Origin: Mesorhizobium sangaii | GTDB lineage: Bacteria > Pseudomonadota > Alphaproteobacteria > Rhizobiales > Rhizobiaceae | Reading direction: 5' to 3' | NCBI RefSeq assembly: GCF_014207355.1 | Contig: NZ_JACHEF010000015.1 | Coordinates: 1-34,521 of the forward strand | DNA length: 34,521 bases | Part shown: positions 8,317-16,604 of the stretch, one piece after another | Numbering within the stretch: the stretch's first letter is position 1 | Layout of the letters: each line of letters begins with the position of its first letter | Notes under the pieces: generated by a model | Told to the model about the DNA's origin: nothing | The model's input: the letters and a program-made list of their open reading frames with translations, nothing else | Databases searched by the model: none | Program-made: the position numbers and the translations under genes

Positions 8317-9474
8317 CTATTGCTGTAGAGAATTGATCACGCTGGCAGCGCCGGCAGGATCACTGGTGATGATCATCGAGCGGCTGTCGGCCGAGTTTGC
8401 CCGCGCGTTCTCGACCGCGCATGGTAGCCACCGGCCGCGATCGATCTTCAACCGCTCCAGTTCCGCGGGATCACAAGAGAACGGGTTTGGAGAGCCGCTC
8501 TTCGGCTGTTGCACCAGCTTGGACGACTGCGATGCCTGAACATTCTGCAACGATAGAAGTTGGGCCAGCAACGCCGTAAAATCCCCCGCCTGGGCGAGGT
8601 ACTGGTTGGTGACACCCGCGTTGACCCCTCGAGCCGACGAATTCAGCTCCCAAGCGTCCTTGTATTCAGTCACCTGGCCAACGGCACCCGCCAGCGCGTC
8701 GATTGCCGCGTCGTTGGCGCCCATCTGCGATGAGCTTGCATCGAGGCCGCCGGCCGCCTTCCTCACCGTGCCCATAGCCGCGTCCTGGGCCGAGCCGCCT
8801 GGGCCGTCGGCCGTTACGGTCGAGAATGGTGGCGGCGCGGCGGCCGGAGCCTTGCCGCTCGACACATAGTCGTTGAAGTAGCTGTTCCAACGGCCGACAC
8901 CGCCGGCCCACTCTCTTTGCTCGCCTGCGTTCGATCCGTTGTAGAAGGAGGCGAGACAGCTATAATTCGTCGCCCCGCATTGCTTCACGCCCATTCCGAG
9001 ATATTTGACGCCGCCTTCGACATTCTGCTCGTTCACGTCGCGGTCAAGTCCCATGGACTTACCGGTGCCCTTGGTCAGCTGCATGACGCCTTTGACGCCG
9101 GTGTGGCTCCCGGCGCATGTGTCGAAGCGCGATTCCTGATAGGCAACTGACAGCGCCAGGCCTTCGGGCACACCGTATTTTTGCGCATAATAACGGATCA
9201 TCTTCACGTTGCCCGCGTCGCGCTGCAACGCTTCGGCCGGGGATCGGCGAAACATCTGTGAGCGGTATTTGTTCGAGTAGGTGCAGACGACGCTTTTCTT
9301 CTTGTCGGTTTCGTCCTTCTTGGCCTCATCCGACTTCGTGCTGTGCTGCTCGTCCTCTTGCCGCTTGTCGAGGTTCGGCCCGTCGATGACCGCGATCTGA
9401 GCGACAGCCACGCTCATGCTTTCCGCCGTCGCGAGAGCCACGGCCAGACAAGCGCTGCTAAGCCGCTTCGTCAT
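8317..9474 (-). CDS. Exported lytic transglycosylase with VirB5-like N-terminal motif
   Basis: 385 residues from the ATG at 9474, which overlaps the virB4 end by 17 bases; a longer frame upstream lies inside virB4. A signal peptide (1-26) is followed by IAVIDGPNLD (27-36), a short charged linker, then an SLT domain at about 92-190 with catalytic Glu114 in AYQESRF, GVMQLTKGTG and SFYNGSNAG. The last 190 residues are Ala/Ser-rich with no SLT match and end in a Cys-containing segment. It would open peptidoglycan for the channel. The operon also has a separate VirB1, so this is a second muramidase. The mature N-terminus resembles that of the neighbouring VirB5, which suggests a fusion or a duplicated secretion/assembly signal. 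Confidence 0.85.
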   Translation of the reverse strand: MTKRLSSACLAVALATAESMSVAVAQIAVIDGPNLDKRQEDEQHSTKSDEAKKDETDKKKSVVCTYSNKYRSQMFRRSPAEALQRDAGNVKMIRYYAQKYGVPEGLALSVAYQESRFDTCAGSHTGVKGVMQLTKGTGKSMGLDRDVNEQNVEGGVKYLGMGVKQCGATNYSCLASFYNGSNAGEQREWAGGVGRWNSYFNDYVSSGKAPAAAPPPFSTVTADGPGGSAQDAAMGTVRKAAGGLDASSSQMGANDAAIDALAGAVGQVTEYKDAWELNSSARGVNAGVTNQYLAQAGDFTALLAQLLSLQNVQASQSSKLVQQPKSGSPNPFSCDPAELERLKIDRGRWLPCAVENARANSADSRSMIITSDPAGAASVINSLQQ

Positions 9475-11860
9475 GCTCGTTCTCCCATCCGCAGAAGTAT
9501 GGCAGCCACATCTCCGGCTCATCGCCGAAGGTCTCGCGGAGCCGTGCGCATTCCTTGCTGTTGGCTTCGTTCGAGGACAAGACCTTGATGAGATCGGGCA
9601 TCGCCGACAAATCGAGCTTGGCTACGATCGAGTCGCTGTCGTGCTTGACGAGGAAGGTGCGTGTTTCCTTCGCGGTGCGGCGCACGAACTCGAATTCCTT
9701 CGCTGTCAGCGAAAAGCGCTCCATGTAGGACTCCTTGCTCGCCTTCGGGTTGGGGAAGAAAATGTTGGTCTTCGTTTGCTCGATCAGTGACGACGAGATG
9801 GAGGAACTGACCACGTCTTCGGCTGTCTGCGTGCCGAAGCCGACCACGCCGTTGCGGCGACGAATGGTCTTCAGCGTCTCATTGATGAAGGCAGCGAAAA
9901 CCTCGTCGTCCAGCAGCTTCCAACCTTCATCGAGGAAGAGCATGATCGGCGAGCCGTCGATGACGTCCTCAAGACGGTGGAAGATGTAGAGCAACGCCGC
10001 CGAGCGCAGCTTTCGGTCGCCTAGGATCTTCGTCATGTCGAACCCGACAACGGGTTTCGAGAAATCAACCAGATCGACGGGATTGTTGAAAAGCCAGCCC
10101 TTGTCCTTCGCGTCGAGCCAGGGTTGTATCCGCGCGGCCAGATCATTCATGCCAGGCATGAGCGAGCCCCGCAGCACTTCCGGCAGCAGGTCGAAGGTCC
10201 GCTGTTCGCGCGGAATCTTGTAGATCATGTCGACGGCGGCGTTGATGACGCGCATCTCCGACACGTCCAGCGCGCCGCCTTCCGGCGTCAGAATGTAGAG
10301 AAGCAAATCTTCAAGGAAAGAACGGTTTTCTGCCGTGTCCTCAAGCTGCAATGGCGCGAACCCGGTCGGCTGAGAAGGTTCCATCACCTCGTAGCGACCG
10401 CCGAGCGCCCGAACGAAAATTTCAGCCCCGCGCATGTAATCGAAATAAACACATCGCGGCCGCGGCACGATGCGCATGGCTTGCGCCATCAGGAACGACA
10501 GCACCACAGTCTTGCCCGAGCCGGTCGGGCCGAACACCGTGAAGTGCCCGACATCGTGAACGTGGAAATTGAAATAGTATGCCGTTTGGCTGGTCGTTTC
10601 GAGCAATGCGATGGGCCGTTTCCAATGCAGCCGCTCACGTTGGCCGGACGGGAAATTGTGCCCTGAAAAAAGGCCGGCGAAATTTAGGGACGAGATCAAC
10701 GCACGTCGCGCGATGTAGCTGAAATTTCCCGGCAACTGCGCCCAGAAGGCCAGTTCCGTGTTCAGTGTCTCGCGGACCGGCACGATCGACATGCGCGAAA
10801 GCTCGGCCGTGATGTCGGATAGCGCACGGTTGAGGCCATTCATGTCCGGCGCCAATGCCATGACGCTCATGTGATGTTGTCCGAAGACGACTTCGCCGCC
10901 GGCCAGCTTATCGGCGCCATCATGGACGGACTCCTCGACCGTCGTGCCAGCCTCGTCTGAACCCTCAACCTGGTTGGCGATGGTGTTGATCCTGCGCATC
11001 GCCGTTACCCGGTCTTCGATCGCGAAACTCTGCGTCAGGACAAACTCATGTGGCAGGCGCAAGAGACCGTCCAATGAGCCCGGCGCGGTGAACGGTGGGT
11101 ATTCCTTGATCGACACCATGGCGCCGAGCTTGCCTTCATCCGGCCCGCGGAGTTCCAGCGCCGACTTGCCGAAAAACAGCTGCCGCGTCGCCAGAACATC
11201 GCCAAGGCTCATGCGCGGCAGAGGCATTTCCACGTCGACGCCGCCGGCGAGGATCTTCGCCAAGAATTCCGCAGGCTCGGAAAAGAAGCTGTCGCGGCGC
11301 TTCACGACACCGAGAAGACGCCCCCCATAAGCAGTGAAATCCTTGACCATCCCGTCAAGGATGTCATGCAGTTCGACTATTGCCTCTTCGCGGGTTTCTT
11401 CGCCAGCGGTGCTGATGCGGAATGCATTGAGCGCCTTGTCCACCCATCCGACCCGGCCGACCATCGGACGGCGTATGACCGCCAGATACGCCTCGTTGAC
11501 GAAGAGGTTTTTCGAGCCGAGCTCATCCATGTAGCGGGCGTCGAGCTCGGCCACGAAAGGATTGTCAAAGTCGCCTTCGATCTCCGGCGTCACGTGGCGG
11601 CGGATGATCGTTGTGTAGAGGGCAAAGCGAGAGGTCGAGAGATTGCGGAACGTGGTGTTGCGGTTGAACATTCGGCTGTTCAACTCGGCCTGGTCCATCG
11701 TCTGGAACGGCAGGCCGCTGAGCTGGATGGCGCCGACCAGAAAGCCGCTCTTCGTCACGATCAGATTGTCATCGACATGGCGAAGGTAGGGGATGTGCAT
11801 CGCCGCGGGTTTTTCGCGGCGGCGCTCACGGCCAAATTTCAGGTCGGCATCGAGGCTCAT
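9458..11860 (-). CDS. virB4: VirB4 T4SS ATPase
   Basis: 800 residues, normal for the family. VirB4 is the largest channel ATPase and is needed for pilus biogenesis and transfer. The CagE/TrbE N-terminal domain is followed by Walker A GPTGSGKT (444-451) and Walker B-like IMLFLDEGWKLLDDE near residue 645, then TIRRRNGVVGFGTQ. The frame extends 34 codons further upstream, but ATG 11860 overlaps the virB3 stop (ATGA), is followed by a typical N-terminus (HIPYLRHVDDNLI) and is the likely start. All ATPase motifs are intact. Confidence 0.96.
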   Translation of the reverse strand: MSLDADLKFGRERRREKPAAMHIPYLRHVDDNLIVTKSGFLVGAIQLSGLPFQTMDQAELNSRMFNRNTTFRNLSTSRFALYTTIIRRHVTPEIEGDFDNPFVAELDARYMDELGSKNLFVNEAYLAVIRRPMVGRVGWVDKALNAFRISTAGEETREEAIVELHDILDGMVKDFTAYGGRLLGVVKRRDSFFSEPAEFLAKILAGGVDVEMPLPRMSLGDVLATRQLFFGKSALELRGPDEGKLGAMVSIKEYPPFTAPGSLDGLLRLPHEFVLTQSFAIEDRVTAMRRINTIANQVEGSDEAGTTVEESVHDGADKLAGGEVVFGQHHMSVMALAPDMNGLNRALSDITAELSRMSIVPVRETLNTELAFWAQLPGNFSYIARRALISSLNFAGLFSGHNFPSGQRERLHWKRPIALLETTSQTAYYFNFHVHDVGHFTVFGPTGSGKTVVLSFLMAQAMRIVPRPRCVYFDYMRGAEIFVRALGGRYEVMEPSQPTGFAPLQLEDTAENRSFLEDLLLYILTPEGGALDVSEMRVINAAVDMIYKIPREQRTFDLLPEVLRGSLMPGMNDLAARIQPWLDAKDKGWLFNNPVDLVDFSKPVVGFDMTKILGDRKLRSAALLYIFHRLEDVIDGSPIMLFLDEGWKLLDDEVFAAFINETLKTIRRRNGVVGFGTQTAEDVVSSSISSSLIEQTKTNIFFPNPKASKESYMERFSLTAKEFEFVRRTAKETRTFLVKHDSDSIVAKLDLSAMPDLIKVLSSNEANSKECARLRETFGDEPEMWLPYFCGWENEHDEAA

Positions 11861-12150
11861 GGCGAATAGCTCCTCGCGCCCCAAAAAGTAAGGTTCGCCA
11901 CCGCTCCGCGTTTGGAGACGCGCCGCTCGAAAATATGAAACATGTAGGGGTCGCGCTGGCACAGATATGCGCTGACCAGATGCACCACGCCGAACACGCC
12001 AAGACCGAGCATGAAGCTGCTCGTGGCGATAAAGCCGATCACCGCCAGGATGCCGTTCAGCGCAAAAACTTCATATCGCACCCCCCATTTCGTCGGGGGG
12101 CGTGTCAGTGGCAGGCTAACCGGCTCGACATAGACTTCCTCGTCATCCAT
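11857..12150 (-). CDS. virB3: VirB3 T4SS inner-membrane protein
   Basis: 97 residues. This small inner-membrane protein works with VirB4. The family-typical N-terminus PLTRPPTKWGVRYEVF is followed by one or two closely spaced membrane segments (about 31-62) and the conserved DPYMFHIF motif. It is coupled to virB4 by an ATGA overlap and lies three bases after virB2. Confidence 0.93.
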   Translation of the reverse strand: MDDEEVYVEPVSLPLTRPPTKWGVRYEVFALNGILAVIGFIATSSFMLGLGVFGVVHLVSAYLCQRDPYMFHIFERRVSKRGAVANLTFWGARSYSP

Positions 12151-12153
12151 GTC

Positions 12154-12468
12154 TCAGCTGCCTCCCGCGGTCGCGCGAACCGCATCCACCAACTGGGCAG
12201 CGCCGAAGATCAGAGCGATGCCAATAATGATGGAAAAGGCCATCATCCACGCAAGCCGGCCCGTCATGGCGAGGAAGCCGAGAAAACAGACCGCGATGAT
12301 GGCGAATGAGCGCGCTATGTTGCCCTGCAGAACTCCGACGAACCACTCCAGCACGTTTTCGACTGGCGCGGCCGACTGGGCATACGCAGTGGCTGGCGCG
12401 AGGGCTATTCCGACCGCTGAGGCCAAGGCCAGTTTCAGTGCAAGTATGCCCGCTTTCCTGTATTCCAC
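12154..12468 (-). CDS. virB2: VirB2 major pilin
   Basis: 104 residues. The signal peptide probably ends after AYA (residue 30), leaving a pilin of about 74 residues with two hydrophobic helices (about 54-69 and 73-94) separated by a short polar turn (TGR), the VirB2/TrbC architecture. The Gln at +1 of the mature protein could cyclise to pyroglutamate or join in pilin cyclisation, which is inference. It sits between virB1 and virB3. Confidence 0.93.
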   Translation of the reverse strand: MEYRKAGILALKLALASAVGIALAPATAYAQSAAPVENVLEWFVGVLQGNIARSFAIIAVCFLGFLAMTGRLAWMMAFSIIIGIALIFGAAQLVDAVRATAGGS

Positions 12469-12480
12469 CCTTGGCTCCTT

Positions 12481-13137
12481 TCAGTTGCCGAAATCCATGA
12501 CATGACCATCCTGCCAATCGTCCTCACTTGCTGGCGGGGCGGCCGCGAGCGTTTCGGATTTGGTCAGGGCGGACTTCTCCACGACACCGCCGAACTTCCA
12601 GCGGTTCAAAATTTTCACGATGTATTCAGCCGTCTCCGGATTCACCGGAATGCCCTGCGCCTTATAGACGCTGTTGGGCCCGGCGTTGTAAGCCGCAAGC
12701 ATCAGCAGCGGATCCTGGAACTCGCCATAGAGTGACTTCAGATAGCGAAGGCCAGCCCGGACATTTGCCTCTGTATCGCAACGGTCCCGCACGCCGAGAT
12801 CGGCCGCCGTGCCCGGCATCAGCTGCATGATCCCCAGGGCTCCGGCCTTGGACGGACCCTGGCTCGCACCGAGATCGCTTTCAGCCCATGCAATAGCCTC
12901 GGCCAGATCGGCGTCGAACCCTTCGTCTTGCGCGATTGAACGCACAAGTTGGGAGACCTCAGCACGATTTCCAGTCTTACAGGCCCCCGGCCTTTGCGCC
13001 CCGACCGGGGCAAGGGCTTGTGCCGGCGTAGTTGCAAAGGCGACTGCTACGCGGTCTGATGCCAGGTCCCGGCCTTGCGCTTCCAAGGACATTGTAGCGC
13101 CACACAGGGTGAGCAGAAGAGCGAATCGAGTGTTCAT
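12481..13137 (-). CDS. virB1: VirB1 lytic transglycosylase
   Basis: 218 residues from ATG 13137 (a GTG/TTG-type extension of 7 residues is possible upstream). A signal peptide covers about residues 1-22. The SLT domain at about 64-190 has catalytic Glu86 in AIAWAESDLG, then LGIMQLMPGT and LAAYNAGPNSVYK. It cleaves peptidoglycan so the T4SS can cross the wall. It is the first gene of the operon and lies directly downstream of the divergent control region. Confidence 0.93.
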   Translation of the reverse strand: MNTRFALLLTLCGATMSLEAQGRDLASDRVAVAFATTPAQALAPVGAQRPGACKTGNRAEVSQLVRSIAQDEGFDADLAEAIAWAESDLGASQGPSKAGALGIMQLMPGTAADLGVRDRCDTEANVRAGLRYLKSLYGEFQDPLLMLAAYNAGPNSVYKAQGIPVNPETAEYIVKILNRWKFGGVVEKSALTKSETLAAAPPASEDDWQDGHVMDFGN

Positions 13138-13154
13138 ACTGTCGCCAAAATTTA

Positions 13155-13201
13155 ACACTTTACTATGGCTACACGCAGCCCTAGTAAAGTGTCAACACCA
13201 T
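13155..13201. promoter_or_regulatory. Divergent control region with inverted ACACTTTACTA half-sites
   Basis: ACACTTTACTA at 13155-13165 and its exact reverse complement at 13182-13192 form an 11-base inverted repeat with a 16-base spacer between the divergent virB1 and 13225 genes. The right arm extends to the 20-base element shared with the virB8 region. On the minus strand the right arm contains TTGACA (13195-13190), which could be a -35 box for virB1, but no good -10 is visible. The layout suits a dimeric repressor controlling both operons; the XRE protein at 17696-18232 is the obvious candidate (inference). Confidence 0.65.
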
Positions 13202-13224
13202 ATGCACCGCAGGGACGAATTTCG

Positions 13225-13827
13225 ATGAAACAGACTGCCCTTTGCACCGTTTTGCTGCTCCACGGTGCCGTCGCTTATGCTGCCGGCGCCGACGCCCCAA
13301 GTGCCTTCGCGCAGCCGTCGGACCGCTACCTGCTCCAGTTTGCGAAGCCGGGCGAGAAGGTGTTCGTCTATGAGCGCTACGATGCGAACGGTGCGCTCTT
13401 TCAGCGCGATGCGGCGACCCTCATCTCGCCGGTCAAGGTGCCGTCGGCGACCGAGCGCGTCATCAACGGCGTGACGTACCGGCTGCGCGGCCTGACGGCC
13501 TGCCCAAAACCGAAGATTACGTACAAAACGCAGCAGTGGGACTGCACGCAGGCCGCGCAGGACTATGAAGAAGGAATCTACAACGATCGTGCATCTGTCG
13601 TGCTTTGCAAAACACTAGTGCTGCAAAGCAAGAAGGGTGACCCCGACGCCGTGTCGTGTTTCTCTCTCGTGGGTGCGGGCAATGCAAACGACCCGTACAA
13701 CGTGGCCTACGACGATGACGAAATGGTCTTTTTCGACATGGCGACGATCGGACGCAACAAGGACGGGAAGTCACTGCGCCCCGATCTGGAGCACTCCGCC
13801 GACCTCGGCGGACGGTTCCAGGAATGA
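13225..13827 (+). CDS. Exported hypothetical protein of the T4SS locus
   Basis: 200 residues from ATG 13225 (AGGGA about 10 bases upstream); an open frame upstream runs through the control region and is unlikely to be translated. A signal peptide (about 1-20) is followed by a mature domain with four cysteines (about residues 95, 106, 128 and 147), which could form disulfides in the periplasm. No known catalytic motif was recognised. It is the first gene of an operon divergent from virB1, overlaps the next gene by ATGA and shares the putative operator, so a role linked to conjugation is likely but unassigned. Confidence 0.8.
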   Translation: MKQTALCTVLLLHGAVAYAAGADAPSAFAQPSDRYLLQFAKPGEKVFVYERYDANGALFQRDAATLISPVKVPSATERVINGVTYRLRGLTACPKPKITYKTQQWDCTQAAQDYEEGIYNDRASVVLCKTLVLQSKKGDPDAVSCFSLVGAGNANDPYNVAYDDDEMVFFDMATIGRNKDGKSLRPDLEHSADLGGRFQE

Positions 13828-14372
13828 AGCAGGCGAGCTTGGTAGTGCTGGCCGCATTTTCTGTGTGCGCATCGGCACGGGCGCAGGATGTCACCAACGC
13901 TAGCGTACCAACTCCCTTCGCGGTATCGAAATCGGCTCAACTGCTGACCGGGGATACCTGGCGTGACGGAGATCAACTTTTCCGCCTCTATGGCGTCCAG
14001 TCCTGTCTTCGAGGTACGTCAGCCGAAGAGCCAAATGGAAACAAAATCGATTGCGGGAACACCTCGCTGGCGCACCTGGCAGCCCTGTTCGATAGCGCCG
14101 CGGTGACATGCCAGCCAATCGGCTACGCCCTCGACAAGGCGGTTTTTGTCGTGTGCGGTGCGCAGCTGAATGGCGAAACAATTGACGTCGGCACCGCGCT
14201 CATAGCGACCGGATACGCGTTCGCCGCAACGACCGCAAAGGGCAAAGCCGTCAATGAGAACTACCTCGTCGCGGAAATCAACGCCAAGATGAAACGCACA
14301 GGTCTGTGGGGCACGACGTTTCAGCACCCTGTGCAACTGTTGCTGAACAAGCGGTCAGAGAGACAACAATGA
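13824..14372 (+). CDS. Exported SNase-like (thermonuclease-fold) protein, catalytic residues altered
   Basis: 182 residues, with a signal peptide cleaved after ARA (residue 20). The mature part follows the staphylococcal nuclease pattern: GDTW (43-46), FRLYGV (53-58), then DLGTALI-type and LVAEINAK-type segments and an LW near the end. In true SNases the GDT Asp, the FRL Arg, a following D-T-P-E motif and a later Arg build the active site. Here the D-T-P-E position reads QSCL, and the segment matching the later Arg has none. DNase activity is therefore doubtful; several Cys suggest a disulfide-stabilised periplasmic role. The stop overlaps the next start. Confidence 0.72.
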   Translation: MKQASLVVLAAFSVCASARAQDVTNASVPTPFAVSKSAQLLTGDTWRDGDQLFRLYGVQSCLRGTSAEEPNGNKIDCGNTSLAHLAALFDSAAVTCQPIGYALDKAVFVVCGAQLNGETIDVGTALIATGYAFAATTAKGKAVNENYLVAEINAKMKRTGLWGTTFQHPVQLLLNKRSERQQ

Positions 14373-14533
14373 AACACGACGATGAAGCGCACAAACATTA
14401 CTATCCCGTGGAAGGACGCGGTGACGGCGCCATTGGCGGAGCAGCTGCGTTCATCGCGATCATCTTGGTGCCGGCGGGAATCTACGTGGCCTGGAATACC
14501 GTGGCCTCATGGATTTCGGCACTCTTCTCTTAG
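14369..14533 (+). CDS. Small single-pass membrane protein
   Basis: 54 residues from the ATG that overlaps the SNase-like stop (ATGA). A polar His/Asp-rich N-terminus (MKHDDEAHKHYY) is followed by one hydrophobic helix at about 25-45 and a short tail. It is third in the operon divergent from virB1. Small membrane proteins in this position of conjugation loci can be exclusion or assembly factors, but no family was recognised. The frame also extends upstream within the previous gene, which is less plausible. Confidence 0.65.
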   Translation: MKHDDEAHKHYYPVEGRGDGAIGGAAAFIAIILVPAGIYVAWNTVASWISALFS

Positions 14534-14874
14534 GATTGCAGTTTCGTGAAAGAACCGAGCAACGCCCGCAAGTCGTCGACATCAATCTCGCACCAGCCAT
14601 GAGCCGTCAGCCGTTGGAAGTAAGCAGCCTTCATTTTCATTTCCGCGATAGTGGCTACTGGAGCAATGGCAGCACGCCTTCGGACAGCGGCCTCTTCCGC
14701 CATGACCGCGTCCAGCTTTTGACCAAGCAAGATCGCGTCCGAACCCTCGGCCTCCATCGCGCGCTTGCCGAGACGTTCAAGCTCAGCGACGCTCTGGCGA
14801 TGTTTCGCAATCAGTTTCGCGACGCCTTCAGCCGCTACCATCTGTCCGTTGCTAAAGACTAATTGAATAGGCAT
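14530..14874 (-). CDS. Hypothetical helical cytoplasmic protein
   Basis: 114 residues, with no signal peptide or membrane segment. The composition is Ala/Glu/Lys/Arg-rich and mostly helical (HRQSVAELERLGKRAMEAE), with a hydrophobic C-terminal part containing AHGWCEIDVDDLRALL. It converges on the small membrane protein gene with a 4-base overlap of stop codons. A tidy N-terminus (MPIQLVFSNGQMV) supports a real gene. No function recognised; an accessory conjugation protein is possible from context only. Confidence 0.65.
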   Translation of the reverse strand: MPIQLVFSNGQMVAAEGVAKLIAKHRQSVAELERLGKRAMEAEGSDAILLGQKLDAVMAEEAAVRRRAAIAPVATIAEMKMKAAYFQRLTAHGWCEIDVDDLRALLGSFTKLQS

Positions 14875-14990
14875 CGACCGGCTCCACGTAACTGATACCT
14901 GGGGAGGCGAGAAAAGACGTTGATTGAGGATGAAGGCACGATAGGATACGAAGTCTAGCGAACTCGAACGAAACTAGAGCCTGTAAGTCA

Positions 14991-16604
14991 TTGTTCAGAA
15001 ACGGAAAGTTATTTCTCCCTCCGCCGAGAGACGGGAGTGATTTCAAAGAATTATTCAAGCCACTGGCGGCGGCGGGTGCGGGTCGGCCTTTGGGCAAAGA
15101 CGGGTTTCCTGCAGGCCCATGGACGCCCGAGCTTCTTGCAGAGGCGATTTCACACATTGATTCCAACCACGTCGGAGTCGATCTGCGAACGGTGCAGCTT
15201 TGGTTTCAAGAGAACGAGAAGGGAATTAGCACTGCCAACATTCGTTGGTTGGCGAGGATTTTCGGATGCGATGATCCAGTCGCAACTAGCGAATGGCAGA
15301 TCGAGCTTAGTGCGGCGCAATCGCGGTTATCCGCCAAGAGACGAAAATGGAAGAGGGCCGGAAGCAGCGTTGCCCAGGAGATTCCAGATACGGCACTGAC
15401 TGCGACCTTCGGTGACGAGACAGACCCCCCGGCAGAGCTGACCCGGGATACTGACGCCAAGGGGCCGAGCCGGCGTTTTAGTCTAGCGAGGAAATCGGAG
15501 GCGTTTTTTAGTCGCGGATCTCCCCTGAATTTACCGGCGTCGGTGTTTGCGGGTGTCACCGCTCTTGGGTTTTTGTCGTATCTTACGGGGATTCACAGCG
15601 TGACATATGGCCGGGCGGATGGCGTCGTCAAGCAGGTTGGATTTCTTTGGACAGCGAATTGGACATTCGTCTTCATGGTATTTCTGCCACTGTTTTTTGC
15701 CTTCGTGACCGAGCTGGTGACCTTTTGGAAAGATGAAGGCCGCCCAAAGCTTGTAGCGCAGGGCGACAAGATGGAAAGCGACGATGCCTGGGCGCGCAGC
15801 GTACAAGCTTCTTCGTATTCATTTTGGGCGGTTTTTTTGATTTGTGTGGTATTCGCCGGTCTTTTTCAGTGGATCGGCGTGTCTTTAATCCCGTTGCTCA
15901 AAGGTGGTGGCAACTATGCGACGGATTGGGGCTCGTTAGCGATTGTGCGTCCTGAAGTGATATCGGTGCCGGAAGCGATCGTATTCACGGGGATCGCTTA
16001 CCTATACATGTGCCTCTGTTTCTATCTGTTCTTCGTAGGGCTCATTTTGTTTTATACAGTAATCCATGATCTTTGGAGAATTGGAAAAGCAGCGAGTGAT
16101 CGGCCGGAGGTGAATTATCAACACGAGCTTCATGAAGCCAGCCTCAGGGTTATGCGTGCGATTTTTCGGTGTACCGTTTTGGGGCTTTTGATCGCCATAG
16201 TCATGAAGCTCCAGAGTGCTTACCTCACATCACGTGGAGAGAATATTGTGGATTGGTTGGTCGGCGATATGTCTTCCGCCTTTTATGGGCGCAATGATGT
16301 GAGCGCCTGGATCAGCTACCGTAGGCCGACCCATTACAGTAGCCTTCTTATCGCTATTTCGACCTGTGCGGTATTTCTGTACGGCTCCATCCGTTTAGGT
16401 GTCGAACTTCGGTTTTGTATGTCTTTGTGGAGGATGTCAGCGATCGTAGCGTTACTCGTGGCTGGCTACTTGTTGATCGATGCATTTGCTGGCTTTTCGA
16501 TCCTTCTGGGCGTTGGAGTGCTGTTCGCAATATACGGCCTGTTTGATCCAGGGTTGGGGCGATGGCAAGCGAGTAAGTTGGGAAACAATCAGAATGTATC
16601 ATAG
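14991..16604 (+). CDS. rcgA: RcgA-like multi-spanning membrane protein with N-terminal HTH-like domain
   Basis: 537 residues; TTG start chosen as the longest frame, start uncertain. Residues about 36-105 form a soluble domain (VQLWFQENEKGIS, NIRWLARIFGCDDP) that looks like a helix-turn-helix fold. A basic linker (SAKRRKWKR) follows, then at least seven hydrophobic segments from about residue 178 to the end. From memory this matches the rhizobial RcgA 'putative transporter' family found beside conjugation genes and RcgR; no transporter motif was identified. The pair overlaps by 11 bases. Base composition is clearly more AT-rich than the neighbours, suggesting separate acquisition. The HTH-like head may make it a membrane-bound regulator (inference). 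Confidence 0.65.
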   Translation: MFRNGKLFLPPPRDGSDFKELFKPLAAAGAGRPLGKDGFPAGPWTPELLAEAISHIDSNHVGVDLRTVQLWFQENEKGISTANIRWLARIFGCDDPVATSEWQIELSAAQSRLSAKRRKWKRAGSSVAQEIPDTALTATFGDETDPPAELTRDTDAKGPSRRFSLARKSEAFFSRGSPLNLPASVFAGVTALGFLSYLTGIHSVTYGRADGVVKQVGFLWTANWTFVFMVFLPLFFAFVTELVTFWKDEGRPKLVAQGDKMESDDAWARSVQASSYSFWAVFLICVVFAGLFQWIGVSLIPLLKGGGNYATDWGSLAIVRPEVISVPEAIVFTGIAYLYMCLCFYLFFVGLILFYTVIHDLWRIGKAASDRPEVNYQHELHEASLRVMRAIFRCTVLGLLIAIVMKLQSAYLTSRGENIVDWLVGDMSSAFYGRNDVSAWISYRRPTHYSSLLIAISTCAVFLYGSIRLGVELRFCMSLWRMSAIVALLVAGYLLIDAFAGFSILLGVGVLFAIYGLFDPGLGRWQASKLGNNQNVS

